Shown here piece after piece: positions 45,471 to 53,879 of a stretch of 64,000 nt of DNA; positions within the stretch are counted from its first letter, which is position 1; each line of letters begins with the position of its first letter. The DNA is from Halarcobacter sp. Lineage in GTDB: Bacteria > Campylobacterota > Campylobacteria > Campylobacterales > Arcobacteraceae. The DNA lies in the NCBI GenBank assembly GCA_030145305.1, contig JAQYVX010000005.1:62001-126000 (forward strand), read 5' to 3'. The notes beneath the pieces were generated by a model. That model searched no databases, was not told where the DNA came from, and worked only from the letters and a program-made list of their open reading frames with translations. Position numbers and translations under genes: made by a program.

Positions 45471-45971
45471 ATGATTTTAAAATTTAAAGAGCATTATCCA
45501 AAAATTGATTCAAGTGCTTGGATTGCTCCTAGTGCTGATATTATTGGAAAAGTATCAATAGGTGAGGATTCTTCTGTTTGGTTTCAATGTGTTATAAGAT
45601 CAGATGTAAATGAAGTTATTATTGGAAAGAATTCTAATATTCAAGACTTATCATGTATTCATACAGATGTAGATTCTAAAACGATAATTGGAGACAATGT
45701 TACAATTGGACATAAAGTAATGCTTCATGGTTGTATTATTGAAAATAATTGTTTGATTGGAATGAGTGCAACTATTTTAGATAACGCCGTAATAGGTGAA
45801 GGTTCAATTGTAGGAGCAAATTCTTTAGTAACTTCAGGGAAAAAATTTCCACCAAAATCTCTAATTATGGGAAGTCCTGCAAAAGTTGTAAGAGAATTAA
45901 GTAATGAAGAAGTAGAAGGTTTAATCAAGCATGCTGCTAGTTATGTTGCTTATAAAAATGAATATAGTTAA
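45471..45971 (+). CDS. Gamma-carbonic anhydrase-family protein (left-handed beta-helix)
   Basis: A 166-residue hexapeptide-repeat protein. Repeats run from about 10 to 140 (IIGKVSIGEDSSVWFQCVIRSDVN, IIGDNVTIGHKVMLHGCIIENN). The metal-binding histidines of gamma-carbonic anhydrases are present in LSCIHTD and IGHKVMLHG. Related proteins are YrdA, PaaY and CaiE. Activity as a carbonic anhydrase is not certain for this subgroup. It is monocistronic, with a ribosome site AGGAAAAAA directly before the ATG, and shares a bidirectional terminator with dut. Confidence 0.85.
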   Translation: MILKFKEHYPKIDSSAWIAPSADIIGKVSIGEDSSVWFQCVIRSDVNEVIIGKNSNIQDLSCIHTDVDSKTIIGDNVTIGHKVMLHGCIIENNCLIGMSATILDNAVIGEGSIVGANSLVTSGKKFPPKSLIMGSPAKVVRELSNEEVEGLIKHAASYVAYKNEYS

Positions 45972-45974
45972 GAT

Positions 45975-46002
45975 AAAAGAAGAGTAATTATACTCTTCTT
46001 TT
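45975..46002. terminator. Bidirectional terminator between carbonic-anhydrase-like gene and dut
   Basis: AAAAGAAGAGTA (45975-45986) and TACTCTTCTTTT (45991-46002) form a 12-base stem with an ATTA loop. A-rich and T-rich ends serve both strands. The right arm includes the last base pairs of the dut stop region. Confidence 0.85.
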
Positions 46003-46921
46003 AAGATTTGGGATAAGCTTCTTCAAGTTTTGTGTATAGAAGATTGAAATCAATGCTTTCGTACTCTTCTAATATTGAAACCATAATTACATTATCTTCA
46101 TCACCATTCCATATTTTAATATAAGTACCTTCTTTATATCCATGGTCTTGTCTAAATTTATTTAAACAATTTTTACCAATATAAAGTTTTTGAAGCCAAG
46201 TAAATGATAAACCTGAAATTTTACAACATCTAAAGAACTGATCAATAAATCTTTCAATTCCACTAAATGAAGGCATATTCCCTGTCTCAATTGCTAAAGC
46301 AATATATGATAATTTTTCTGCTTCTTTTACCATAGGTTTAACATCAACATCCTCAATCGCTTCATAAATACAATGAGTATTTACTAAAGATACAGCTCTT
46401 GGAACATTTGTTTCTTGCAAAATATATGACATTAAAAAATGCCAAATATCTACAAGTTCAACATGAATATTATTCATATCTGGTTCAGCATTTATATTTT
46501 TCCAATGTTTCCATGGTGTTGATTCAATTAACTCTGCAACTTCCATATGAATACATCTTAACCAGTTTATATCTTTACCAAATTTATTTTGACCCAATTC
46601 CCAGTTCTTACCATTTGTAGAGTCGTTTAACTCTTTTTGTAATAAAAACATTTCTTCAAGTTTATGTGGAAAAGATGAAGCTTCTTCAAGAAGTTCAGCC
46701 AAAGGAAGACACTCTTCTATTAAGCTATCTAAATTAATATTATTTGGTAAATCTTTATCACCTTTTAATAAATGAATAATTAGTGAAACTGTATAAGGAA
46801 CTTCATCTTTAGCTTCCCATTCTAATATATCTGATGGAGTTACTCCAATATAATGTACAAAATCTTCAACTGTCAAAAAGCCAATTGTTTTTATACTATC
46901 TCTTAAATCTTTATATAACAA
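46001..46921 (-). CDS. dut: Dimeric dUTP diphosphatase with an extra N-terminal domain
   Basis: A 306-residue protein. Residues 85-300 match the all-alpha dimeric dUTPase family, with metal-binding motifs E127-x2-E130 (HMEVAELIES) and E155-x2-D158 (HVELVDIWHF). It hydrolyses dUTP to dUMP, limiting uracil in DNA. The first 80 residues are extra compared with the roughly 230-residue Campylobacter enzyme. They read as a small helical domain (FLTVEDFVHYIGVTPSDILEW, YTVSLIIHLL) resembling a helix-turn-helix. That role is unproven. It is monocistronic and ends in the shared terminator. Confidence 0.87.
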   Translation of the reverse strand: MLYKDLRDSIKTIGFLTVEDFVHYIGVTPSDILEWEAKDEVPYTVSLIIHLLKGDKDLPNNINLDSLIEECLPLAELLEEASSFPHKLEEMFLLQKELNDSTNGKNWELGQNKFGKDINWLRCIHMEVAELIESTPWKHWKNINAEPDMNNIHVELVDIWHFLMSYILQETNVPRAVSLVNTHCIYEAIEDVDVKPMVKEAEKLSYIALAIETGNMPSFSGIERFIDQFFRCCKISGLSFTWLQKLYIGKNCLNKFRQDHGYKEGTYIKIWNGDEDNVIMVSILEEYESIDFNLLYTKLEEAYPKS

Positions 46922-46994
46922 ATTATTACTCCTAAATTAAAAACAAAATAAAGTAGATATTTTACTTAAAAATCACTTTACTTAAGAACAAATA

Positions 46995-48140
46995 CTACGA
47001 CATAGGTAAAGTTATTTTAAATAATGCACCATTTTTTGAGTTTGAAACACTAATTTTGCCATTACAATGTTTTTCAATAATAGTTTTACTCATATATAAT
47101 CCTAATCCTGTACCATTTTTATTTGACTTTGTAGAAAAATAAGGATCAAATACTTTTTCTATAATATTTTGAGAAATTCCTCTGGCATTATCTTCAATTT
47201 CAATAATGGCAAAAGAATTTTCTTTATAATATTTAATATTTATCTCTTTATTACTAATATTACTTTCATGCATTGCATCTTTTGAGTTTTTTAAAATATT
47301 AATTAGAACTTGAATTAGTTCATTTACATAAATAAAAATTTCGAAATCTTCTTTTGCAAGAATGTTAATTTTTATAGAATCATTTTTAATAAATAAAGAG
47401 GTAAATTCAAGAGATTTATCTAAAAGCTTTTTTATTGAAATAAACTCTTTTGATTTATTAGGTAGAAAAAAATCTCTAAAATTATCAATAGTTTTACTCA
47501 TATAAACTAATTGCTTTACAACTTCTTCTACTACTTCGTCTAAAAAATCATCCTCAATTTTACCTTCCATCATTTTTACAATAGGAAGTTTTTGCACTAA
47601 AATTGATACTGATTGTAAAGGTTGTCTCCATTGATGTGCAATTATTGCAATCATTTCTCCCATTGCTGCGGATTTTGATTGCTCAACTAAAACATTTTTA
47701 TGTTGTTCTATCTCTTTTTGTAATACAAATATTGACTTTGAGTATTTTTCTAAAATTCCTATAAAACTCTCTTCAAATAAATAAGTTATTTCTTTTTCTA
47801 TTTCTAAACTAATTATTTCAAAATCATATGAAAATTCAATAAATGAATTTCTTAAACCAGAACAAATTATAAATAACTCAGAACTAGTAACATCTTTACC
47901 TTTTAAATAAATAAGAAGTTCATCAATAAAAGGGCATGAGCCAATTTTTTCCTCTTCTCTTACAACAGCAATAAAATATTCAATAATAGCTATGCCATAA
48001 TTTTTTACAAAAGTTTCAGTTTTTATTTCATGTTTTTTTAAGATATTTAAAATATTTTTATTTTTAATCCAATACTTAATTAGTGCTAAAATATTTTTTG
48101 AATATAAAGGAGTATGCTTCTTTAAAAGACTCTTATTCAT
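46995..48140 (-). CDS. Soluble sensor histidine kinase with an all-helical N-terminal domain
   Basis: A 381-residue kinase without membrane segments. The first 135 residues are helical and lack PAS or GAF motifs; the pattern recalls RsbRD-type or globin-like sensor domains, but I cannot assign it. The phosphorylation helix has H169 in IIAHQWRQPLQSVS. The ATPase domain has NILKNSKDAM, DNARGI, FDPYFSTK and GTGLGLYMSK. No regulator gene is adjacent. It lies three bases after a small cysteine-containing protein gene and downstream of recR in the same direction. Confidence 0.85.
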   Translation of the reverse strand: MNKSLLKKHTPLYSKNILALIKYWIKNKNILNILKKHEIKTETFVKNYGIAIIEYFIAVVREEEKIGSCPFIDELLIYLKGKDVTSSELFIICSGLRNSFIEFSYDFEIISLEIEKEITYLFEESFIGILEKYSKSIFVLQKEIEQHKNVLVEQSKSAAMGEMIAIIAHQWRQPLQSVSILVQKLPIVKMMEGKIEDDFLDEVVEEVVKQLVYMSKTIDNFRDFFLPNKSKEFISIKKLLDKSLEFTSLFIKNDSIKINILAKEDFEIFIYVNELIQVLINILKNSKDAMHESNISNKEINIKYYKENSFAIIEIEDNARGISQNIIEKVFDPYFSTKSNKNGTGLGLYMSKTIIEKHCNGKISVSNSKNGALFKITLPMS

Positions 48141-48143
48141 AAA

Positions 48144-48314
48144 TTAAGTACTCTTAAGTTGATAAAAAGAACAACTAACTCCACTGCTATTTTTTACTAC
48201 CATAGAAGGAATTATTTTTGATTTAAAGCCATAAGCATTACAGCCATGAGGTTTCGCCTGTTCCCAAGTTACAAAATAAAATTTACATTTTTGACATACT
48301 ATTCTTTTTTCCAT
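48144..48314 (-). CDS. Small cysteine-containing protein next to recR
   Basis: A 56-residue protein starting MEKRIVCQKCKFYFVTWEQ, with a CxxC pair, a further PHGCNAYGF and a final SGVSCSFYQ, so four cysteines could bind zinc. The ATG at 48314 is chosen over a TTG five codons upstream; neither has a strong ribosome site. Small proteins of this kind are sometimes labelled as uracil-DNA-glycosylase-related, but no glycosylase fold fits this length. Its position three bases before the kinase and after recR suggests one transcript. Confidence 0.6.
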   Translation of the reverse strand: MEKRIVCQKCKFYFVTWEQAKPHGCNAYGFKSKIIPSMVVKNSSGVSCSFYQLKST

Positions 48315-48332
48315 ACTATTATTTACCAATTT

Positions 48333-48905
48333 TTAAATATTAACTTTACTTTGTATTGCTTTTGCTAAAGATAAAATATCTACATTTTCAAGGCTAACTC
48401 CAGTTGGAACACCTTGTGCAATTTTTGTAAAAGTAAGTTTGAAATCTTTTAATTTATCTTCAATATAAAGTATAAATGCATCATTTGATAAAGAAGGAGT
48501 GATTGCAAATAAAACATCACAAATATCGTTTTGTTTTATAAACTCCATTAATCTATCAATTGCTTCAGGTTCAAGCTCTTCAAGAACAAAATATAAACCG
48601 TCAAATTGTTTTGATTCATCAATAATAAAAATATCTTTCGCACTTTGTACAATACAAACTTTTGTTCTATCTTTGCTTTCATCTAAACATGTTTCACAAA
48701 TTTCATGTTCGCTCATGGAACCACATTTTAGACATTTTTTAATATTTCTTAATGCATTTTCAATACTATGTGCAATTTTTATACCACTATAACTATCATT
48801 CATAACGATATGATAAGCAAGTCTTTGAGCTGACTTTTTACCAATTGTAGGTAAAGACTCAAAGGCATCAACTAAATCATAAAATTTTTCTAAGCCTTTT
48901 TTCAT
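48333..48905 (-). CDS. recR: Recombination protein RecR
   Basis: A 190-residue protein with a helix-hairpin-helix segment ([16 protein letters not shown]), the zinc finger [16 protein letters not shown] at about residues 57-72, and a Toprim domain ([32 protein letters not shown]). With RecO it loads RecA on gaps. The length is near the usual 195-200. It is the first gene of a minus-strand unit and is divergent from dnaJ across a 75-base promoter region. Confidence 0.95.
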   Translation of the reverse strand: MKKGLEKFYDLVDAFESLPTIGKKSAQRLAYHIVMNDSYSGIKIAHSIENALRNIKKCLKCGSMSEHEICETCLDESKDRTKVCIVQSAKDIFIIDESKQFDGLYFVLEELEPEAIDRLMEFIKQNDICDVLFAITPSLSNDAFILYIEDKLKDFKLTFTKIAQGVPTGVSLENVDILSLAKAIQSKVNI

Positions 48906-48938
48906 TCGTGGATTATATCTAATCTTAATAGATATTTA

Positions 48939-48946
48939 GATAAAAT
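48939..48946 (+). promoter_or_regulatory. Candidate -10 box for dnaJ
   Basis: GATAAAAT lies 34 bases before the dnaJ start. It repeats the octamer found at hemB, argF and argG. No HrcA (CIRCE) operator was seen. Confidence 0.5.
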
Positions 48947-48980
48947 CGCGGAAAATTATTATTATTTAGGAGTTAGTGAT

Positions 48981-50108
48981 TTGACTGAAATAGATTATTA
49001 TGAATTATTAGAAGTAACTAGAGATAGTGATAAAGTTACAATTAAAAAAGCTTATAGAAAAATGGCTATGAAATATCATCCAGATAAAAATCCTGGTGAT
49101 AATGAAGCAGAAGAAAAATTCAAAGCGGTAAATGAAGCTTATCAAGTATTAAGTGATGATGAGAAAAGACAATTGTACAATAGATATGGTAAAGCTGGTC
49201 TTGAAGGTCATGGACAAAGAAGTGGTTTCTCAAGTGGTGGATTTGATGATTTAGGTTCGATTTTTGAAGAAATGTTTAGTAGCTCAGGATTTAGTGGATT
49301 TGGTGGAAGCCAAAGAGAAAGAAAAACATATAATTATAATTTGGATGTTGCAATTGAACTTGAAATAGAGTTTAATGAAGCAATTTTTGGATGCCAAAAA
49401 GATGTAAAATATTCTTATAAAGATGCCTGTACTGATTGTAAAGGAACAGGAGCAAAGAATGGAAAACTAAGTTCTTGTTCTGCTTGTGGTGGACAAGGTC
49501 AAGTTCATACAAGACAAGGATTTATGACTTTTGCTCAAACTTGTCCTCATTGTCAAGGCTCAGGACAAGCAGCAACAACTAAATGTAAAACGTGTAATGC
49601 GACAGGATATAAAACAAAAAAAGATAATTTTGATGTAAATATTCCAGAAGGAGTAAGTGACGGTATTAGAATTAGAGTTTCAAACAAAGGAAATATAGCT
49701 CCTGATGGTTCAAGAGGTGACTTATATTTACAAATTAAAGTAAAAGAAGATTCTCATTTTGTAAGACATGATGATGATATTTATATTGAAGTTCCTATTT
49801 TCTTTACACAAGTAGCCCTTGGAGCATCTATTACAATTCCTGGATTAAGAGGAGAATTGGAACTTAAAATTCCTGCAGGAACAAAAGATAAAGAACAATT
49901 TAAATTTCATAATGAAGGTGTTAAATCAGTTCAAGGTTATGGAAAAGGTGATTTAATTGTTCAAATTAAAATAAATTATCCAAAATCTTTAACAAGCGAA
50001 CAAGAAGAACTTTTACAAAAACTTCACGAAAGTTTTGGTTTAGAGAGTAAACCTCATGAATCAAACTTTGAAGGAATGTTTGAAAAAGTTAAAAAGTGGT
50101 TTTCATAA
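48981..50108 (+). CDS. dnaJ: Chaperone protein DnaJ
   Basis: A 375-residue type I J-protein starting with TTG, AGGAG eight bases upstream. The J domain (1-70) has the HPD motif in [10 protein letters not shown] Gly/Phe-rich linker (about 75-115) follows, then four zinc-finger repeats [24 protein letters not shown] and CKTCNATG, and the two substrate-binding beta-domains. It stimulates DnaK ATPase and prevents aggregation. dnaK and grpE are not adjacent. A long inverted repeat separates it from trpB. Confidence 0.97.
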   Translation: MTEIDYYELLEVTRDSDKVTIKKAYRKMAMKYHPDKNPGDNEAEEKFKAVNEAYQVLSDDEKRQLYNRYGKAGLEGHGQRSGFSSGGFDDLGSIFEEMFSSSGFSGFGGSQRERKTYNYNLDVAIELEIEFNEAIFGCQKDVKYSYKDACTDCKGTGAKNGKLSSCSACGGQGQVHTRQGFMTFAQTCPHCQGSGQAATTKCKTCNATGYKTKKDNFDVNIPEGVSDGIRIRVSNKGNIAPDGSRGDLYLQIKVKEDSHFVRHDDDIYIEVPIFFTQVALGASITIPGLRGELELKIPAGTKDKEQFKFHNEGVKSVQGYGKGDLIVQIKINYPKSLTSEQEELLQKLHESFGLESKPHESNFEGMFEKVKKWFS

Positions 50109-50123
50109 AATAAAACTATTTTA

Positions 50124-50195
50124 AAATTCCTAAAGAGATATTTAAAAAAATATAACCTATAATATATTTTCGTAAAATAAAATCTTTAGGAATTT
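50124..50195 (+). promoter_or_regulatory. 13-base inverted repeat spanning the trpB leader and its ribosome site
   Basis: AAATTCCTAAAGA (50124-50136) pairs perfectly with TCTTTAGGAATTT (50183-50195). The right arm contains AGGA, the trpB ribosome site, seven bases before the ATG. A TATAAT box at 50158-50163 lies inside the loop. RNA reading through from dnaJ could therefore hide the trpB ribosome site, whereas RNA from the internal promoter would lack the left arm. Confidence 0.55.
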
Positions 50196-50198
50196 ACA

Positions 50199-51416
50199 AT
50201 GTCTAACTACTTAGAAACAACTCCAGATGATAAAGGCTACTTTGGTAAATTTGGAGGCTCTTTTATTCCCCCTATGCTAGAAAAACCTTTTTCTGATATT
50301 ATAAAAGTATACAATGAATTAAAAAACGATCCAAAATTTTTAGAAGAACTAAAATATGTAAGAAAGAATTATCAAGGAAGACCTACTCCAATTAGTTTTG
50401 CTAAAAATCTTACTGATTTTTGTGGTGGTGCAAAAATTTATTTAAAAAGAGAAGACTTAAATCACACAGGAGCACATAAATTAAATCACTGCATGGCTGA
50501 AGTAATTTTGGCAAAACATATGGGATTCAAAAAAGTAATCGCTGAAACTGGTGCAGGACAACATGGCGTTGCTCTTGCTACTGCTGCTGCTTATTTTGGT
50601 TTAGAGTGTGAAATTCATATGGGTGAAGTTGATATAGTAAAAGAACATCCAAATGTAATTAGAATGAAAATTCTAGGAGCTAAAATTATTCCTGCTACAC
50701 ATGGTTTAAAAACTTTAAAAGAAGCTGTTGATTCTGCATTTGAATCTTATGTAGCCCAATCAGATACTGCAATTTATTGTATTGGTTCAGTCGTAGGTCC
50801 ACATCCTTTTCCTATGATGGTTAGAGATTTTCAAAGTGTTGTTGGTCTTGAAGTAAAAGAACAGTTTGAAGAACATGAAAATGGGAAAATGCCTGATAAT
50901 ATTGTAGCTTGTATTGGAGGCGGTTCAAATGCAATGGGAATTTTTTCTGCTTTTATAGATGAAAAAGATGTAAATCTATATGGAGTAGAACCAATGGGTA
51001 GAGGAGAAAAATTAGGAGAACATGCTGCTAGTTTGACATATGGAGAAGAAGGTATTATGCATGGCTTTAATTCAATTATGTTAAAAGATGAAAAAGGTGA
51101 GCCAGCTCCTGTCTACTCAATTGGTTCTGGTATTGATTATCCTTCAGTTGGCCCTGAACATGCTCATTTAAAAGATATAGGTAGAACAAATGTTGGCTTA
51201 TGTAATGATGAAGAAGCGGTAGATGCTTTTTATAAGTTATCTCAATTAGAAGGTATAATTCCAGCACTTGAATCAGCTCATGCTGTGGCATTTGCTATGA
51301 AACTAGCCTCAAAATTACCAAAAGACAAAACTGTTCTTGTAAACTTAAGTGGAAGGGGAGATAAAGATATCGATTTTGTTATTGAAAACTACCCTATTCC
51401 CAATTCTAAGTTTTAG
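50199..51416 (+). CDS. trpB: Tryptophan synthase beta chain
   Basis: A 405-residue PLP enzyme of the TrpB1 type. It has [12 protein letters not shown] at the N-terminus, the cofactor lysine in HTGAHKLNH at about residue 90, [25 protein letters not shown] and the LSGRGDKD C-terminus. It condenses indole with serine. No trpA is adjacent, although TrpB normally needs TrpA; trpD is far away at 36501, so the trp genes are dispersed. It ends in a bidirectional terminator. Confidence 0.95.
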   Translation: MSNYLETTPDDKGYFGKFGGSFIPPMLEKPFSDIIKVYNELKNDPKFLEELKYVRKNYQGRPTPISFAKNLTDFCGGAKIYLKREDLNHTGAHKLNHCMAEVILAKHMGFKKVIAETGAGQHGVALATAAAYFGLECEIHMGEVDIVKEHPNVIRMKILGAKIIPATHGLKTLKEAVDSAFESYVAQSDTAIYCIGSVVGPHPFPMMVRDFQSVVGLEVKEQFEEHENGKMPDNIVACIGGGSNAMGIFSAFIDEKDVNLYGVEPMGRGEKLGEHAASLTYGEEGIMHGFNSIMLKDEKGEPAPVYSIGSGIDYPSVGPEHAHLKDIGRTNVGLCNDEEAVDAFYKLSQLEGIIPALESAHAVAFAMKLASKLPKDKTVLVNLSGRGDKDIDFVIENYPIPNSKF

Positions 51417-51421
51417 TTTTA

Positions 51422-51452
51422 AAATAAGATAGAAATATTTTCTATCTTATTT
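51422..51452. terminator. Bidirectional terminator between trpB and the DUF455 gene
   Basis: A 14-base perfect stem (51422-51435 with 51439-51452) with a three-base loop, six bases after the trpB stop and about 20 before the convergent gene's end. Its A/T-rich ends suit both strands. Confidence 0.85.
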
Positions 51453-51473
51453 ATATTTTATTTATTTAACTTT

Positions 51474-52292
51474 TTAATTACAATCATCTCTTTTAGACAA
51501 ATACTTCAACTCATCACATGAAAATCCAGCTTTCTTTCTAGCTTCCATATTTAATGATTGTTTTCTTTTTGTAGAACCAGGATATATTCTTTCCAAAATC
51601 TCTATATATGTTTGTTCAGGTTTTAAATTTAATCGTGTACATTCATACTTAAACCATCTATCCCCTTTTGTGACATGGTCGACTTCTTCTTTTAAAATAA
51701 TACCTAAAGCATTCAAAATCTTTTTATTAAAAAAATCAGAATTTGAATTTAATTTCTCCATAATTTTTGGATTTTGATCTAAGCCATTTGCTTCCAAATA
51801 TCGTGGAATTACAGCCATTCTTGAAAGTAAATCAGGAGTCTTTTTCATTGCTTCAAATAAATTTGTATGAACTTGTAACTCCCCATAATAAGAACCAAGT
51901 TCTTCTAAAAGTTTTTCGAGCATTAAAAAATGTCTAACTTCATCATTCGCAACTTCAAGCCAATCTTCATAAAAATTTTTAGGCATATTTTTATATCTTA
52001 AAGAAGCATCTAAAGCTATGTCTATTGCACTATATTCAATATGTGCAATTGTATGCAATAGATTTATTTTACCCTCTTTTGTATTTACATATTTTATATG
52101 TTTTACATCTTTTGGTAAGACAATTTTTAAGATATTTTCATATGAAGGTTCTTGCATTTCATATGCAAGATAATCTTCTTCAAAAGTTAATTTATTTTCT
52201 AAAAAAAACTTATAAAATTCTTTAAATTTTTCTATTTTAATTTTAGGATTGGATTCTAATATTATCTTTTCCAAAGTAGAATAATATTTCAT
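51474..52292 (-). CDS. DUF455-family ferritin-like protein
   Basis: A 272-residue helical protein. Ferritin-like metal motifs are visible: HIEYSAIDIALD (about 87-98), EVRHFLMLEKLLEELG (about 118-134) and EEVDHVTKGDRWFKY (about 218-232). The segment RYLEANGLDQNP is characteristic of the DUF455 family (PF04305). It probably holds a di-iron centre. The substrate is unknown. It is a single-gene unit divergent from the MBL-fold gene, with a 68-base gap holding both promoters. Confidence 0.82.
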   Translation of the reverse strand: MKYYSTLEKIILESNPKIKIEKFKEFYKFFLENKLTFEEDYLAYEMQEPSYENILKIVLPKDVKHIKYVNTKEGKINLLHTIAHIEYSAIDIALDASLRYKNMPKNFYEDWLEVANDEVRHFLMLEKLLEELGSYYGELQVHTNLFEAMKKTPDLLSRMAVIPRYLEANGLDQNPKIMEKLNSNSDFFNKKILNALGIILKEEVDHVTKGDRWFKYECTRLNLKPEQTYIEILERIYPGSTKRKQSLNMEARKKAGFSCDELKYLSKRDDCN

Positions 52293-52360
52293 AAACTTCC
52301 TTACAGCTCTAATTATATATACTATTATATATGATTCTATCTAAGTAAGGATTAAAAATA

Positions 52361-52954
52361 ATGGAAATAAAAATTCAACCAATGGGTGAATATCAAACTA
52401 ATTGTTACATTATCACAGTAGATAACAAAGATTTTATAATAGACCCTGGTGTTGGAGCTACAAAATGGATAAAACAACATGTTAAAAATCCTATTGCTAT
52501 TTTAAATACTCACGGGCATTTTGACCATGTTTGGTCAAATAAAGAAGTTAGTGATTTATTTGGTTTAAAAATCTATACACCTGAAGAGGACAACTTTATG
52601 CTTCAAAAAGATCCGTATAATTTTGGGATGATTCCTTCTTGTGCAGATGTTTTGGTTAAACCAGATGAAGAGTTTGATTTTGAGGGAGTAAAAGTAAAAT
52701 TCCATTTTTTTCCAGGACATACTCCTGGCTGTTCAGCAATTGAAATAGAGAATACTCTATTTTCAGGAGATTTTATTTTTAATGGCTCAATTGGTAGAAC
52801 TGATTTTGAATTTTCAAATCCACAAAGTATGATTGAAAGTATTGACAAAATTTTAGCTTGGGATAAAAATATAAGAATATACCCAGGACATGGATTATCA
52901 ACTACTTTACAAGCAGAAAGAAGCTCCTTAATTAATTGGAAGCGTTACTTATAG
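52361..52954 (+). CDS. Metallo-beta-lactamase-fold hydrolase (GloB-like)
   Basis: A 197-residue cytoplasmic hydrolase. It has the metal motif THGHFDHVW at about residues 50-58, FPGHTPGCSAIEI, FSGDFIFNGSIGRTDF and YPGHG near the C-terminus. These match short glyoxalase-II-like enzymes, but the C-terminal substrate domain of true GloB is missing. The substrate is uncertain; hydroxyacylglutathione-type thioesters and persulfides are possibilities. The GGDEF gene begins nine bases after its stop and is probably cotranscribed. Confidence 0.85.
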   Translation: MEIKIQPMGEYQTNCYIITVDNKDFIIDPGVGATKWIKQHVKNPIAILNTHGHFDHVWSNKEVSDLFGLKIYTPEEDNFMLQKDPYNFGMIPSCADVLVKPDEEFDFEGVKVKFHFFPGHTPGCSAIEIENTLFSGDFIFNGSIGRTDFEFSNPQSMIESIDKILAWDKNIRIYPGHGLSTTLQAERSSLINWKRYL

Positions 52955-52962
52955 GATTAAGC

Positions 52963-53871
52963 GTGCAAAATATTAATAATATGAATACATACAATTACAA
53001 AAGTGTTATTGCTTTAAACGATCATTTAATTGGGTTAAAAAAACTTGATGATATTTTTGAATATCTATCATCATATTTAGAGAAAGATTTAGCTATTAAT
53101 AATTTTGCTGTAGAAATAAATAATACACAGATTTTTTTAAATTCTAAAGACGAAAAGAATGATAGAAAAAAAGAAATTTTAATAAAACTTAATAGAAAGG
53201 ATCAGCTAAAAATTTTAATTTTATATAAAGTGAGGGAAGAGGATAATATTTCGGCAGTTTTATCTTTGTTAGAAATGACTTTTCATATTATATCTCAAAC
53301 AATTTATAACAAATACTTGGAATATAAAATAGTTGAGATGACTTTGAAAGACTCATTAACTGGACTTTATAATAGACAATATATTGATGAATACTTAAAA
53401 AGTGTTTTGCCTTTATCAAAAAGAGAAGATAAAAAGATTGCCTTTTTGAAAGTTGGCATTGACCACTTTAAAGCTATAATTGATGAATTCGATTATAATA
53501 TAGGAGACAAAGTTTTAAAAAAACTTGCAAAAAGTTTAGAAGAAACGATCAGAGAATCAGATATTGTTGCAAGAATTGAATCAGATGAATTTTTAATTAT
53601 ATTGCATAATATAAGTAATGAAAATAATGCTATAATGATTGCAGATAAAATAATAAATAACTTTAAAAATGCTAAAGTTATTGTGAACGAAAATACAAAT
53701 CAAATCTTAAGGAAAACTATATGTACTGGGATTTCAATTTATCCTGATGATGCACAAGTGATAGATGATATATTTAGATCATCAGATATTGCTTTATATG
53801 AAGCACGAAACAAGGGAAGAAGTCAGTACTTTAAATTTCAAAAAGAGGCAGATAATATTGAATTATTTTAA
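52963..53871 (+). CDS. GGDEF-like protein with an altered active-site motif (first of a tandem pair)
   Basis: The start is the GTG at 52963 with AGGA six bases upstream, giving 302 residues; an ATG at 52981 is also possible. The N-terminal part (about 1-125) is an uncharacterised sensor-like region. The C-terminal GGDEF domain (about 130-295) has LKDSLTGLYNRQYIDEYL, KVGIDHFKAIIDEFDYNIGDKVL and ALYEARNKGRSQYF. The signature is ESDEF in place of GGDEF, so the substrate-binding glycines are lost. It may have lost diguanylate cyclase activity. It shares 3' features with the next gene. Confidence 0.82.
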   Translation: MQNINNMNTYNYKSVIALNDHLIGLKKLDDIFEYLSSYLEKDLAINNFAVEINNTQIFLNSKDEKNDRKKEILIKLNRKDQLKILILYKVREEDNISAVLSLLEMTFHIISQTIYNKYLEYKIVEMTLKDSLTGLYNRQYIDEYLKSVLPLSKREDKKIAFLKVGIDHFKAIIDEFDYNIGDKVLKKLAKSLEETIRESDIVARIESDEFLIILHNISNENNAIMIADKIINNFKNAKVIVNENTNQILRKTICTGISIYPDDAQVIDDIFRSSDIALYEARNKGRSQYFKFQKEADNIELF

Positions 53872-53879
53872 GGATAATA

